DNA of 64,000 bases, taken from the NCBI RefSeq assembly GCF_009931655.1, contig NZ_CP047984.1:2126501-2190500 (forward strand). The letters run 5' to 3'. Source of the stretch: Pontibacter russatus. Lineage in GTDB: Bacteria; Bacteroidota; Bacteroidia; Cytophagales; Hymenobacteraceae. Position 1 is the stretch's first letter, and each line of letters starts with the position of its first letter. Made by a program: the position numbers and the translations under genes. The notes beneath the pieces are model-generated. The model was not told the origin of the DNA. It saw nothing but the letters and a program-made list of their open reading frames with translations, and ran no database searches. This document shows, one piece after another, positions 38,961-48,248 of this stretch.

Positions 38961-40343
38961 ATGACTTCGATCATACTTCTTTCCCTCTTCGGCATCGTGA
39001 ACCTCTTCATCGGTTTCGCGAACTCGAAAAGGATGCTGCTGCCACTGGCGCTGCTGTTCCTGGCGGTGGTGTTTGGCGCCAACCTGTTGAGCTGGAACGA
39101 CACCCAGAGCTACTTCAGCAACATGATCACCATCGACAATTATTCGGTGGCGTTCACGGGCATCATGGTGCTCACCACGCTGCTGATGCTGCCCTTTTCG
39201 CAGCGCTACGTGGACGACCGGGACGATAACCTGGCCGAGTTCTACTCGCTGCTGCTGTTCTCGCTGGTGGGCGCCATCATGATGGTGAGCTTTGAGAACA
39301 TGCTGATGCTGTTTGTGGGCGTCGAGATTCTCTCCATTGCCATGTACGTGCTGGCGGGCAGCGACAAAAAGAGCCTGCGCTCCAACGAAGCCGCCCTCAA
39401 GTACTTCCTGATGGGCTCCTTTTTCACCGGCATCCTGTTGTTCGGCATCGTGCTGATATATGGCGCGACCGGCACGTTCAACATCACCGAGATTGGCGCT
39501 GCCCAGGCAGCCACCGACGGTGTGATGAACGCCATGTTCCTGCTGGGCCTGCTGATGGTGATCATCGGCATCTCGTTTAAGATATCGGCTGCGCCGTTCC
39601 ACTTCTGGGCGCCGGATGTATATGACGGCACCCCTACCTTCTTCACCTCGTTTATGTCGACGGTGGTGAAAACGGCGGGCGTGGCGGCATTTTACAAACT
39701 GATGGCGGCGGCTTTCGCGGCCTCCTACCCCAGCTGGTTCCCGACGCTGGTGGCCATCACGACGCTTACCCTGGTGGTGGGCAACGTGGGCGCACTGGTG
39801 CAGACGAGCGTGAAGCGCATGCTGGCCTACTCCAGTATCTCGCACGCGGGCTACCTGCTGATGGCCCTGGTCGCTTTCAACGAACAGTCTGATTCGTCCA
39901 TCCTGTTTTACTCACTGGCTTATTCGGCTGCCACGGTGGTGGCCTTCGGGGTGCTGGGCATGGTGAAAAACCAGCGTGGCGGCGAGGTATACGAATCATT
40001 CAACGGGCTGGGCAGGACGAACCCGCTGCTGGCCTTTGCCATGACGGTGTCGATGTGCTCGCTGGGCGGGATTCCGCTGACGGCCGGTTTCTTTGCCAAG
40101 TTTTTCGTGTTCGCTGCTGTGCTGCAGGATGCCCATATGATGTGGCTCGTAATCGTCGCCGTGGTGCTGGCCGCTGTGGGTATCTACTATTACTTCCGTG
40201 TCGTGATTGCCATGTACCTGCACCCGGCAGAGAACCTCGCGCCAATCAAAGTGAACAGCTTTTCGGCCTTCATGCTCATCTTCATCACTGTACTGACGAT
40301 TCTGCTGGGCGTAGCCCCGGCACTGGTGAGCGACATCCTCTAA
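38961..40343 (+). CDS. nuoN: NADH-quinone oxidoreductase subunit N
   Basis: Third antiporter-like subunit, 460 residues. The family core KISAAPFHFWAPDVYDGTP, followed by SVKRMLAYSSISHAGYLLM, is complete, and GGIPLTAGFFAKFFVF lies in the C-terminal half. It is the last gene of the second nuo block and ends before the terminator at 40366-40400. Confidence 0.96.
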   Translation: MTSIILLSLFGIVNLFIGFANSKRMLLPLALLFLAVVFGANLLSWNDTQSYFSNMITIDNYSVAFTGIMVLTTLLMLPFSQRYVDDRDDNLAEFYSLLLFSLVGAIMMVSFENMLMLFVGVEILSIAMYVLAGSDKKSLRSNEAALKYFLMGSFFTGILLFGIVLIYGATGTFNITEIGAAQAATDGVMNAMFLLGLLMVIIGISFKISAAPFHFWAPDVYDGTPTFFTSFMSTVVKTAGVAAFYKLMAAAFAASYPSWFPTLVAITTLTLVVGNVGALVQTSVKRMLAYSSISHAGYLLMALVAFNEQSDSSILFYSLAYSAATVVAFGVLGMVKNQRGGEVYESFNGLGRTNPLLAFAMTVSMCSLGGIPLTAGFFAKFFVFAAVLQDAHMMWLVIVAVVLAAVGIYYYFRVVIAMYLHPAENLAPIKVNSFSAFMLIFITVLTILLGVAPALVSDIL

Positions 40344-40365
40344 GGAAGGTTATAAACCCTTACAG

Positions 40366-40400
40366 AAAGCGGCGGCTCCATCAGGGGCAGCCGCTTTTTT
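40366..40400 (+). terminator. Intrinsic terminator of nuoK-N
   Basis: AAAGCGGC pairs with GCCGCTTT and is followed by T6, 23 nt after the nuoN stop; TATATA follows. Confidence 0.85.
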
Positions 40401-40440
40401 ATATATAGCCCTGATAAAGTGCCGCACCTATATAAATTAA

Positions 40441-40472
40441 CCATCTTCGCGCGCCGGGGGGCGCGAAGACGG
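40441..40472. other. GC-rich hairpin of unknown role
   Basis: CCATCTTCGCGC pairs with GCGCGAAGACGG (one mismatch) with an 8-nt G-rich loop. No T tract follows on either strand. It sits between the nuoN terminator and the small lipoprotein gene; the rest of the 300-nt gap shows nothing else. Confidence 0.55.
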
Positions 40473-40644
40473 TTCTGTCAAATAATTCATATTCCTATTT
40501 CCGATATGTTCTGTAACGGCTATCTATACCTGCAGCTTTCTTTTAACCTGTCATGTGCTGTAAGAAAAGCTCACCCTGGCCCCCAAACTGCGTACAATTG
40601 GTTAAAGAGTAGTTTGATTGATTGTTCAGGAAACTTACAAGACG

Positions 40645-40851
40645 ATGAAAAAGACAGGAATGACAGCCTTTATGGCATTTGCATTGGCCACCCTTGCCGC
40701 CTGTGGCGACGGAGGCGCGAACACGGCGGCAGAGGAGATGGAAACGATAGACACAGAAGAAACGCCTACTGACGTTCAGCTGGATATAGAAGATGACTCT
40801 GCCGAGACACTGGACCCGGACACCGCCGTGTACCACGACATGACGCTGTGA
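40645..40851 (+). CDS. Small acidic lipoprotein
   Basis: Predicted 68-residue lipoprotein. The ATG at 40645 begins MKKTGMTAFMAFALATLAAC, a signal ending in a lipobox. The mature part is strikingly acidic (EEMETIDTEETP, DIEDDSAETLDPD) and appears disordered. An in-frame GTG/ATG upstream adds nine residues without improving the signal. No family recognised; it may be a surface-exposed or structural lipoprotein. Confidence 0.6.
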   Translation: MKKTGMTAFMAFALATLAACGDGGANTAAEEMETIDTEETPTDVQLDIEDDSAETLDPDTAVYHDMTL

Positions 40852-41024
40852 TTGAACCCAGGCTATATATAGCCGCTTACATATTTTAAGGAGACGTGCT
40901 CTTATATGCCTCACCCACCGGCTGCAGGATGCCATGTTTCCTGCTGCCGATGGGTGAGGTTAAATTTTCTTGCTGGCTGTATGGAAACCAGGCTTTATAT
41001 AATGTGCTACGTTAGCGATGTGCT

Positions 41025-41795
41025 TTAAAGCTCCCTTACCCAAATGTTGCGGAAACTGATGGGTATGCTTTTGTCGCCGTGCGCCTGTAGCTTGATGGGG
41101 GAAGCCCCGTGCGGCTTGTAAGACGGCTTGCCGATATACTGCGTCGGGCCCAGTAACTCCACGTTGTTTTGCACCAGCACCCCGTTCAGCAGCACCGTTA
41201 CGCGCGCAGGCGTTTCCACGGAGCCATCCGCCTTAAAGGTGGGCGCTTTCCAGAACACGTCATAGCTCTGCCACTCGCCCGGCTTTTTGGTAGGGTTGGC
41301 CAAAGGCACGAATTGCTTGTAAATGCTGCCAGCCATTCCGTTCACATAGGTTTTGTTGTCGTAGGAATCCAGCACCTGCAGTTCGTAGCCCGCGTCGCCT
41401 TTGCCCGTGGAGGCCAGGAAAATACCGCTGTTGCCCCGCGATTGCCCCTCCAGGTTGATGTTTTCAGGGATTTTCCACTCGATGTGCAGTTGGTAATCCT
41501 CAAATTCCTTCTTGGTCTCGATGTTGCCGGCTTCCTTGTTCACCGTCATCACTCCGTCCGCCACTTTCCACTGGGCGGGCTTGCTCCGGTCTGCCGTTGC
41601 TACCCACTGGTCCAGGTTCTTCCCATCAAAAAGGACCGTAGCATCTGACGGAGCCTCGATACGCGCCTCGCCTGGGGTTACTTTCTCAGGCACCGGCTCC
41701 CACACCTCCGTGTCTTCCGGCTTTGCTTTTTGCTGCGCCTGCACCATGAAAAAGCTGCCTGCCAGCAGCGTTGTCATTAAAATTTTAGATGTCAT
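41025..41795 (-). CDS. DUF1080 protein (3-keto-disaccharide hydrolase family)
   Basis: Secreted protein of 256 residues; the signal peptide is MTSKILMTTLLAGSFFMVQA. The DUF1080 jelly-roll begins VLFDGKNLDQWVATADRS and includes KKEFEDYQLHIEWKIPENI, GNSGIFLAS and YELQVLDSYDNKTYVNGMAG, all typical. Members have been shown to cleave 3-keto-glycosides. It lies 120 nt beyond the gluconate-dehydrogenase-subunit-3 gene and, with the GMC oxidoreductase, makes a predicted oxidise-then-cleave set. Confidence 0.88.
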   Translation of the reverse strand: MTSKILMTTLLAGSFFMVQAQQKAKPEDTEVWEPVPEKVTPGEARIEAPSDATVLFDGKNLDQWVATADRSKPAQWKVADGVMTVNKEAGNIETKKEFEDYQLHIEWKIPENINLEGQSRGNSGIFLASTGKGDAGYELQVLDSYDNKTYVNGMAGSIYKQFVPLANPTKKPGEWQSYDVFWKAPTFKADGSVETPARVTVLLNGVLVQNNVELLGPTQYIGKPSYKPHGASPIKLQAHGDKSIPISFRNIWVREL

Positions 41796-41915
41796 TTTAG
41801 GGTTGTTTATATATAATCTGTTTTTTACCTGTTTATGTATGCGCGCTATATATGGGTTACAGATAGGCGCGCTTTCAATGTTGAAATACCCTGAAGGAGC
41901 GCCTATATATATAGC

Positions 41916-42596
41916 CTATACGTTCCGCCCGTTTGTCACGCACTCGCGCAGTTGCTTTTCCGTGTAGGCCAGGTTATGCTCCCGCAGCACCTCCTCCGGC
42001 ACGCCCTGCCACTGGTTGGGGCGGTTGCCCATATAGCCGATGTCCTTCACGCCCATCTCAGAGGTGTAGAAGCCGGTCGCCGTGAGGTTGCGCATTAGGC
42101 TAAAGAATGCCACCCCCTTTTTCATTTCCGGCGCCGCCTTCTCGGGGTAGGCAATGGCGTCCACCATCTCCAGTTGCTGCTTCTCCGTACACTCCCGGAA
42201 GGGGTTGTCGTAACGGTCCTGGCACTGGATGTCCAGCCATTTCAGGCCGTTGCGCATCGGCGTCTGGTTCTCGGGCTTGTCTTTCACGATAAACTCGATG
42301 AAGGCAGGCACGCCCGCCTCGGAGGCGCTTCCGCTCACGTCGTCCGCCGGGATAATGATATCCGCCAGCACCGTGATCGTGGCCATCTCCGGTTCTGTGA
42401 AGAAGGTCTTGGAGGTGATTTCCTTTAAATGGGCAATCTCTTCCGGCATGCGGCCCGGCAGGGCCGCAGACTCGGTAGGCGTCTCCAGTACCTGTGCGGC
42501 CTGCTCTTCGGTTTTGGTGTCGCCGCAGGATTCCAGCAGAAACGCCGAGGAAACGGTGCCCAGCACAATGGCCTTAAGTGATTCTCTTCTGTCCAT
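41916..42596 (-). CDS. Gluconate 2-dehydrogenase subunit 3 family protein
   Basis: Exported accessory subunit of 226 residues, with a twin-arginine-like and lipoprotein signal: MDRRESLKAIVLGTVSSAFLLESCGD. The mature part contains EPEMATITVLADIIIPADDVSGSASEAGVPAFIEFIV, the family signature. It lies between the GMC oxidoreductase (28 nt away) and the DUF1080 gene on the same strand, where it probably partners the oxidoreductase. Confidence 0.9.
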   Translation of the reverse strand: MDRRESLKAIVLGTVSSAFLLESCGDTKTEEQAAQVLETPTESAALPGRMPEEIAHLKEITSKTFFTEPEMATITVLADIIIPADDVSGSASEAGVPAFIEFIVKDKPENQTPMRNGLKWLDIQCQDRYDNPFRECTEKQQLEMVDAIAYPEKAAPEMKKGVAFFSLMRNLTATGFYTSEMGVKDIGYMGNRPNQWQGVPEEVLREHNLAYTEKQLRECVTNGRNV

Positions 42597-42624
42597 ATAG
42601 TTAAGCTTTAGCCTGTGAGGGCGC

Positions 42625-44364
42625 TTATAGATTTTGCTTTTTCATTTGGTCGATGATGTATTCCGAGGCCCGCATAGAGAGCGCCATGATGGTCCAGGTG
42701 ATGTTCTTGTCGCCCTGCGAAACGAATTGCCCTCCGTCTACGCAGAAGAGCGTCTTGCTGTCGTGGGCCTGGCTCCATTTGTTCAGGGCCGATTTCTTTG
42801 GGTCGTTGCCCATGCGCACCGTGCCTGCCTCGTGTATGATTTTCCCGGGTGCCGCAAGGCCCCAGTTGTTATGCGGGCCAGCGTCGCCGCCCGAGGTGAT
42901 GATGGCCCCCATCTCATGCAGAATCTCCTTGAACGTCTCGTTCATGTGCTTGGCCTGGTTGATCTCGTAGTCGGAGTACTTCACGTTGAAGCGCAGCACC
43001 GGAATGCCGTATTTGTCCACCACGTTCGGGTCTATCTCGCAATAGTTGCTCTCAAACGCGATGGCCTCGCCCCGGCCGGCCATGCCCACGCCTGCGCCGT
43101 ACATAAAGCGGTAGTCTTCTTTCAGCGATTTGCCGTAGCCGCCCGCCTCCTTGGTGCTGCCATTCACCTGCAGCTTGCCGTTCATGTTCTCGACACCCCA
43201 GCCAAAGCCGTAGGCTGGCTGCTGCATGCCGCCCCAGTACTCTATATGATACCCCCTCGGGAAGTCGAGCTTTTTGTTATCCAGCCACCAGGGCGTGTAG
43301 ACGTGCATGCCGCCCACACCGTCCTCGTTGTAGCGCTTGCGGCCCATCAGTTCGGGCAGCACGCCGCTCACAGAGGCGCCTGTGGAATCGTGCAGGTACT
43401 TGCCTACCACGTCGCTGGAGTTGGCAAGGCCATTGGCGTGGCGCCGCGACACCGAGTTGAGCAGCAGGCGGGCGCTCTCGCAGGCGCTTGCCGCCAGTAT
43501 CACCACCCGGCCGTTTACCTGGTAATCCAGCATGTCTTTTTTGTTCACGTACGATACGCCCGTGGCCAGCCCCTCCGAGTTGGTGATCACCTCCCGCGCC
43601 ATCGCGTTCGGAATCACGTCTACGTTTCCGGTTGCCACGGCAGGTTTCACCAGGCAGGAGCCGGCGGAGAAGTCGGCGTACACTTTGCAGCTGCGCCCGC
43701 ACTGCGCGCAGTAGAAGCACTGCCCGCGCTCCTCGTTTATTTTTTCGGTGAGGATGGACAGGCGCGAGGGAATGACCGGAATGCCGATGCCCTGCGCCGC
43801 TTTCTGTATTTTCAGTTCGTGCAGGCGCGGCAGCGGCGGCGGCAGGAAAACACCATCCGGCTCGTCCTCCAGCCCTTCTTTGGTGCCGAACACGCCTATC
43901 AGCCTGTCCACTTTGTCATAGAAAGGCTTTACGTCATCGTAGCCGATGGGCCAGTCTTCGCCCAGCCCGTCAATGCTTCTGTGCTTGAAGTCCTTTGGCC
44001 CGAAGCGGAGGGATATCCGGCCCCAGTGGTTGGTTCTGCCGCCCAGCATGCGGGCACGCCACCAGTCCCACTCCGTTCCTTCAACCTTCGTGTAGGGCTC
44101 GCCGTCTATCTCCCAGCCCCAGTAGCAGCCGTCAAAATCGCCGAAAGGCCGGTACTTGGTGCTGGCCCCTCTCCTTGGCGACTCCCAGGGATTCTTCAGT
44201 TGCGCGGAGTCAGTGGCGGGGTCAAACATAGCGCCTGCCTCGAGCAGACATACTTTCAGGCCGGCTTTCGCCAGCACGTAAGCTGCCATACCGCCACCGG
44301 CGCCGGAGCCTACTATAACAGCATCGTATTTCTTGGGTTCTTCTTTGATTTGATAAGCAGCCAT
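42625..44364 (-). CDS. GMC-family oxidoreductase
   Basis: FAD-dependent sugar or alcohol dehydrogenase of 579 residues. The dinucleotide motif YDAVIVGSGAGGGMAAYVLAKAG is at the N-terminus, VVILAASACESARLLLNS in the middle, and the catalytic C-terminal region (HEAGTVRMGNDPKKSALN, then FCVDGGQFVSQGDKNITWTIMALSMRASEYI) is intact. The Cys cluster QCFYCAQCGRSCKVYADFS fits the gluconate-dehydrogenase-like group. No own signal peptide; export may depend on the subunit-3 partner. The substrate, perhaps a glycoside oxidised at C3, is inferred from context. Confidence 0.9.
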   Translation of the reverse strand: MAAYQIKEEPKKYDAVIVGSGAGGGMAAYVLAKAGLKVCLLEAGAMFDPATDSAQLKNPWESPRRGASTKYRPFGDFDGCYWGWEIDGEPYTKVEGTEWDWWRARMLGGRTNHWGRISLRFGPKDFKHRSIDGLGEDWPIGYDDVKPFYDKVDRLIGVFGTKEGLEDEPDGVFLPPPLPRLHELKIQKAAQGIGIPVIPSRLSILTEKINEERGQCFYCAQCGRSCKVYADFSAGSCLVKPAVATGNVDVIPNAMAREVITNSEGLATGVSYVNKKDMLDYQVNGRVVILAASACESARLLLNSVSRRHANGLANSSDVVGKYLHDSTGASVSGVLPELMGRKRYNEDGVGGMHVYTPWWLDNKKLDFPRGYHIEYWGGMQQPAYGFGWGVENMNGKLQVNGSTKEAGGYGKSLKEDYRFMYGAGVGMAGRGEAIAFESNYCEIDPNVVDKYGIPVLRFNVKYSDYEINQAKHMNETFKEILHEMGAIITSGGDAGPHNNWGLAAPGKIIHEAGTVRMGNDPKKSALNKWSQAHDSKTLFCVDGGQFVSQGDKNITWTIMALSMRASEYIIDQMKKQNL

Positions 44365-44768
44365 GCAGAATATGTGCGTAAGGGTTTGAGGGCGTGTACA
44401 TAACAGAGCGGGCGGAGGCCGGAACTTGGCGCTTCAGGTGCTCCCGCTTCTTTGCCAAAATATTTGCCTCTGCTATGTTACAAATTTATCCGGTGAAGTG
44501 CAACGCGTTTGCCGTATTTCCCAGCGGTTATATGCCTCGCGCTAAAGCAAAGCAGGAAAAAGCAACAATATTTCAGGGGAGGCTGGGGAAGCAGGCGGCA
44601 ACAAAAAAGCCCGCGACCATTTCAGTACGCGGGCTTTTTATATATGCTTGGGGCTATTGGAGAGAAGCTGCATCATCAACAGAAAGCACCTTCTTCATCC
44701 CATACCAACCGGGTTACATGCAGCAAGCAGCTAAACCGCTTATGGTAAGTCTTGTATCTTATGTCTCG
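44365..44768. other. Spacer between GMC and GNAT genes
   Basis: About 400 nt without a credible gene. It holds the terminator at 44604-44639 followed by TATATA; no other structure was recognised. Confidence 0.5.
44604..44639 (-). terminator. Intrinsic terminator, likely of the GNAT gene
   Basis: AAAAAGCCCGCG pairs with CGCGGGCTTTTT around a 12-nt loop. On the minus strand it lies 130 nt after the GNAT stop. T tracts are present on both strands. Confidence 0.75.
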
Positions 44769-45347
44769 TCAAAGGTTCAGCGTCATGATGATGCTTTCGC
44801 TGTAATCCACCTGGTCCTCGGGCGCTATATCCGGCTGCTTTCCTTCCACCCTGAAGCCAGCTTTCTGATATAGCCGCACCGCGCTTTTGTTGGCCCGCTC
44901 CACCTGCAGGCAAAGCACCTGCAGCTTGTGATTCTGCCGCGCCCACGCCACCGCCGCGCGCAACAGAATAGAACCCAGCCCCTTGTTCTGATACTCCTGC
45001 AGCAGGCCCATGGTTATCAGGCCCGACTGGTCTTCATACTCCTCCTCGCTGCCGGTCAGGTCGAGGTTGCCGATGACGTTTCCGTTGTGCAGGGCCAGCA
45101 GCAACAGGCTGTTCGGGTTCTGCCGCAGTTCCCGTATCCACTTCGCCTCGTCCGCCACCGTGCTCTCCAGTTCCTCAGGAGCCACAATCAGGTAGCGGCT
45201 CGTGAGCACGTATTCCCGCACGGTTTGCAGCAGGGCTTCCGAGTCGGTCACCTTGCCTTCTCTGATCAGGATCTTCTCCCCTGTTTTCAACTCATACTCC
45301 TGCGCTGCTACCTTCACCTGTCCGGATAAATCTATATATAAACCCAC
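44769..45347 (-). CDS. GNAT-family N-acetyltransferase
   Basis: Cytoplasmic acetyl-CoA-dependent transferase of 192 residues. The acetyl-CoA-binding motif is MGLLQEYQNKGLGSILLRAAVAWAR (Q/R-x-x-G-x-G/A) and the C-terminal VERANKSAVRLYQKAGFRVEG motif follows. The acceptor is unknown. The start is a GTG (no Met occurs earlier than ITMGLL). The N-terminal 30 residues are less conserved and a start later than 45347 is possible. Confidence 0.82.
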   Translation of the reverse strand: MGLYIDLSGQVKVAAQEYELKTGEKILIREGKVTDSEALLQTVREYVLTSRYLIVAPEELESTVADEAKWIRELRQNPNSLLLLALHNGNVIGNLDLTGSEEEYEDQSGLITMGLLQEYQNKGLGSILLRAAVAWARQNHKLQVLCLQVERANKSAVRLYQKAGFRVEGKQPDIAPEDQVDYSESIIMTLNL

Positions 45348-45435
45348 TACTCAACAGCATCCTGCCTATATGGCTGCGGCACGGCTCGCCACAAGTTAAA
45401 CACGCATCTTATATGCCTTACGCCTTTTCCTGCGC

Positions 45436-47193
45436 TTAGTGCGGCAGGTGCTTCATGCGGATGTGCAGTTCGTCTAACTGCTCATTTGCAATTGGCGACG
45501 GGGCATCTATCATCACGTCGCGGCCCGAGTTGTTTTTCGGGAAGGCGATGAAGTCGCGGATAGAGTCTGCGCCACCAAACAGCGAGCAGAGCCTGTCGAA
45601 GCCGAAGGCAATGCCCCCGTGCGGCGGCGCCCCATACTCAAAGGCGTTCATCAGGAAGCCGAACTGCGCCTCTGCCTCTGCGCGGGAGAAGCCCAGCAGC
45701 CGGAACATCTGCTCCTGCAGCCTGCGGTCGTGGATCCGGATAGAGCCGCCGCCCACTTCCACCCCGTTTATCACCATGTCGTAGGCGTTGGCGCGGATGT
45801 CGCCGGGGCGGTCATCGATCAGGGGCAGGTCTTCTGGCTTCGGAGAGGTGAACGGGTGGTGCATGGCATGGTAGCGCTGCGTGGCCGCATCCCACTCCAG
45901 CAGCGGGAAGTCCACCACCCACAGCGGCGAGAACACGTTCTTGTCGCGCAGGCCGAGGCGCTCGCCCATCTCCAGGCGAAGCTCGCTCAGGGCTTTGCGG
46001 GTTTTGTCGGCTCCGCCGGCCAGTATCAGCAGCAGGTCGCCGGGGCGGGCGTCAAAGGCCGCGCCCCATGCCGCCAGGTCTTCTGCCGTAAAAAATTTAT
46101 CTACCGACGATTTGATGCTGCCATCCTCCGCCACGCGGGCATATACCAGACCCGTGGCCCCTATCTGCGGGCGCTTCACAAAATCTGTCAGTTCGTCGAG
46201 TTGCTTGCGGGTATAGCTGGCCGCGCCTCTCGCGTTGATACCGACCACCAGTTCTGCATTATCAAATACCGGAAAGCCCTTGTGCCGGGCCAGCGCGTTC
46301 AGTTCCACGAAGTGCATATCGAAACGGGTATCCGGTTTGTCGGAGCCGTAGAGCCGCATGGCGTCGGCGTAGGTCATGCGCGGCAGCTTCTCGATCTGGA
46401 TGCCCATCACTGCCGAGAACATGTGCCTGATGAAGCCTTCGAAAACTTTCAGGATGTCTTCCTGCGTCACAAACGACATCTCGCAGTCTATCTGCGTGAA
46501 CTCCGGCTGGCGGTCGGCGCGCAGGTCTTCGTCGCGGAAGCACTTCACAATCTGAAAGTACTTGTCGAAGCCAGCCACCATCAGCAACTGCTTGAACGTC
46601 TGCGGAGACTGTGGCAGCGCGTAAAACTCACCCGGGTTCATGCGGCTCGGCACCACGAAGTCGCGGGCCCCTTCCGGTGTGGATTTGATCAGCACCGGTG
46701 TCTCCACCTCTATGAAATAATGGCTATCGAGGTAATGGCGGGCTTCGCGCATCATGCGGTGGCGCAGTTCAAGGTTGCGGCGCACCGGGGCGCGGCGCAG
46801 GTCCAGGTAGCGGTACTTCATGCGCAGGTCGTCGCCGCCGTCGGTTTCGTCCTCAATCAGGAACGGCGGCAGCTTGGAGGGGTTCAGCACTTCCAGCTTC
46901 GAGACTTTCACCTCTATCTCGCCCGTGGGGATTTTCTCGTTCTTGGAGAAGCGCTCGATCACTTTGCCGGTTGCCCGCATCACAAACTCGCGGCCCAGGT
47001 TACGCGCCTGCTCCACAATGGCCGGTGGCGTAATGCCCTCCTCAAAAGAAAGCTGCGTGATGCCGTAGCGGTCGCGGAGGTCGACCCAGACCATACCGCC
47101 TTTGTCGCGCACGCGCTGCACCCATCCGGTTAAAACAACGTCTTCGTGTATGTTATGGAGGCGGAGTTCGCCGCAAGTGTGTGTTCTGAGCAT
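45436..47193 (-). CDS. aspS: Aspartate--tRNA ligase
   Basis: Class II synthetase of 585 residues, the bacterial type. The start at 47193 ([11 protein letters not shown]) is the universal one; the frame upstream to 47442 is antisense to the neighbouring gene and unrelated. Visible are the OB-fold anticodon domain ([22 protein letters not shown]), motif 2 [21 protein letters not shown], the bacterial GAD insertion around residues 300-410, and motif 3 [18 protein letters not shown] box on the minus strand precedes it. Confidence 0.97.
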   Translation of the reverse strand: MLRTHTCGELRLHNIHEDVVLTGWVQRVRDKGGMVWVDLRDRYGITQLSFEEGITPPAIVEQARNLGREFVMRATGKVIERFSKNEKIPTGEIEVKVSKLEVLNPSKLPPFLIEDETDGGDDLRMKYRYLDLRRAPVRRNLELRHRMMREARHYLDSHYFIEVETPVLIKSTPEGARDFVVPSRMNPGEFYALPQSPQTFKQLLMVAGFDKYFQIVKCFRDEDLRADRQPEFTQIDCEMSFVTQEDILKVFEGFIRHMFSAVMGIQIEKLPRMTYADAMRLYGSDKPDTRFDMHFVELNALARHKGFPVFDNAELVVGINARGAASYTRKQLDELTDFVKRPQIGATGLVYARVAEDGSIKSSVDKFFTAEDLAAWGAAFDARPGDLLLILAGGADKTRKALSELRLEMGERLGLRDKNVFSPLWVVDFPLLEWDAATQRYHAMHHPFTSPKPEDLPLIDDRPGDIRANAYDMVINGVEVGGGSIRIHDRRLQEQMFRLLGFSRAEAEAQFGFLMNAFEYGAPPHGGIAFGFDRLCSLFGGADSIRDFIAFPKNNSGRDVMIDAPSPIANEQLDELHIRMKHLPH

Positions 47194-47219
47194 GGCTTCA
47201 ATGAGTGTGTCTGTATCTG

Positions 47220-47227
47220 CAAAGGTA
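47220..47227 (-). promoter_or_regulatory. Possible -7 box of aspS
   Basis: The minus strand reads TACCTTTG, 26 nt before the ATG. It lies just beyond the GDPD stop codon (47268), so the promoter may serve aspS alone. No -33 box was recognised. Confidence 0.45.
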
Positions 47228-47267
47228 ACAATTTGTAAGTTTCGGAGAGGCAGGTGCGAAAAAGATG

Positions 47268-48176
47268 TTAGTCGAGCATCCGGCGCATGGCCGCCACGTC
47301 GTTCACCTGGGCGGCATAGATGCCCATCGAAATCATCCTGGCGATATAGGCGTTGGACTTGCCGCCGAACAGCACCACCTCCAGCCCCTGCTGCTTCGCC
47401 TCCTGCACCTGCCCGTGGCTTACCTTGCCGCCATGGGCACATATGCCCTGAAAGCTGTGGGCCAGCACCGTCTGCTGTGCCTGCCCGAAGTCACTGCCCG
47501 CATCAATCATCAATATGGCATCGGGCTCCACCTGGCGGAAGGCCTCCAGGAAATCGGCATTTGGGGAGATAAAAACGAGCTTCTGCAGCGGGTATCTGTA
47601 TTGCCGCAGCAGCGCCAGCAGCGTGCGGGCATATATGGCGTGGCGCGAGGCGTCGTGGTTGCGCAGGTCGAGGTGCAGGTACGGCGGCTCCGGGTAGGTG
47701 CGGAACAGTTGCAGGAGCTCTTCCAGGGTCATGATTCCCTCGTTGTGGAACAGGTCATACGGGAAGCCGCCTTTGTAGGCCAGCCCCGCCACCTCCGAGG
47801 CTGGCAGGTTCTCGATGGTGTCCGGCTCCGGCCACACCGTCATCGAGGCAAGCGTCACGTCGTGGTACAGAATGGGCACACCGTCTTTGCTCAGTTGCAC
47901 GTCCACCTCCACGCCGTCTGCCCCGTTTTCCATGGCTTTTATGATAGAGGCCCTGCTGTTGGGCGGCAAAAAGTTAACAGGGTTCAGCGGGGAAAAGAAG
48001 CCTGAGCCAGCGTGGCCTATCAGCAGCACATCGGCATCGGCGTAGAGGGAGGCGAAGTAAAATTCGCGGCAGCCATATATGGCCAGCCCCGCCGCGCCCA
48101 GCACGAGCAGTAATTTGGGGAGGAGTTGTAAGCGTCGCTTTCTGACCGTCTTCACAGGATGCAGGATGCTTTGCAT
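47268..48176 (-). CDS. Glycerophosphodiester phosphodiesterase family protein
   Basis: Hydrolyses glycerophosphodiesters to glycerol-3-phosphate and an alcohol. It has 302 residues with an N-terminal membrane anchor ([19 protein letters not shown]). Active-site motifs are [11 protein letters not shown] (His), the E-x-D pair in [22 protein letters not shown], and HLDLR. It converges with no gene; it lies upstream of aspS on the same strand, 74 nt apart. The TIM-barrel end ([21 protein letters not shown]) is complete. Confidence 0.88.
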   Translation of the reverse strand: MQSILHPVKTVRKRRLQLLPKLLLVLGAAGLAIYGCREFYFASLYADADVLLIGHAGSGFFSPLNPVNFLPPNSRASIIKAMENGADGVEVDVQLSKDGVPILYHDVTLASMTVWPEPDTIENLPASEVAGLAYKGGFPYDLFHNEGIMTLEELLQLFRTYPEPPYLHLDLRNHDASRHAIYARTLLALLRQYRYPLQKLVFISPNADFLEAFRQVEPDAILMIDAGSDFGQAQQTVLAHSFQGICAHGGKVSHGQVQEAKQQGLEVVLFGGKSNAYIARMISMGIYAAQVNDVAAMRRMLD

Positions 48177-48220
48177 TCAATTTAAAAGTCCAAGGTAACA
48201 CCAATTCTTTTATTTCCCCT

Positions 48221-48228
48221 TAAATTTG
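48221..48228 (+). promoter_or_regulatory. Possible -7 box of the glycosyltransferase gene
   Basis: TAAATTTG matches TAnnTTTG, 20 nt before the ATG at 48249. No -33 box was recognised. Confidence 0.4.
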
Positions 48229-48248
48229 GGCAGCACTACAGCCGCCGC

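Noticed and set aside
42634..44403. 589-codon open frame antisense to the GMC oxidoreductase
   Set aside because: Antisense shadow; the minus-strand frame has complete FAD-binding and catalytic motifs.
45619..47133. 504-codon open frame antisense to aspS
   Set aside because: Antisense shadow of a complete synthetase gene.
47194..47442. N-terminal extension of the aspS frame
   Set aside because: It overlaps the GDPD gene on the same strand in another frame, and the extension is Gly/Arg-rich and non-homologous.
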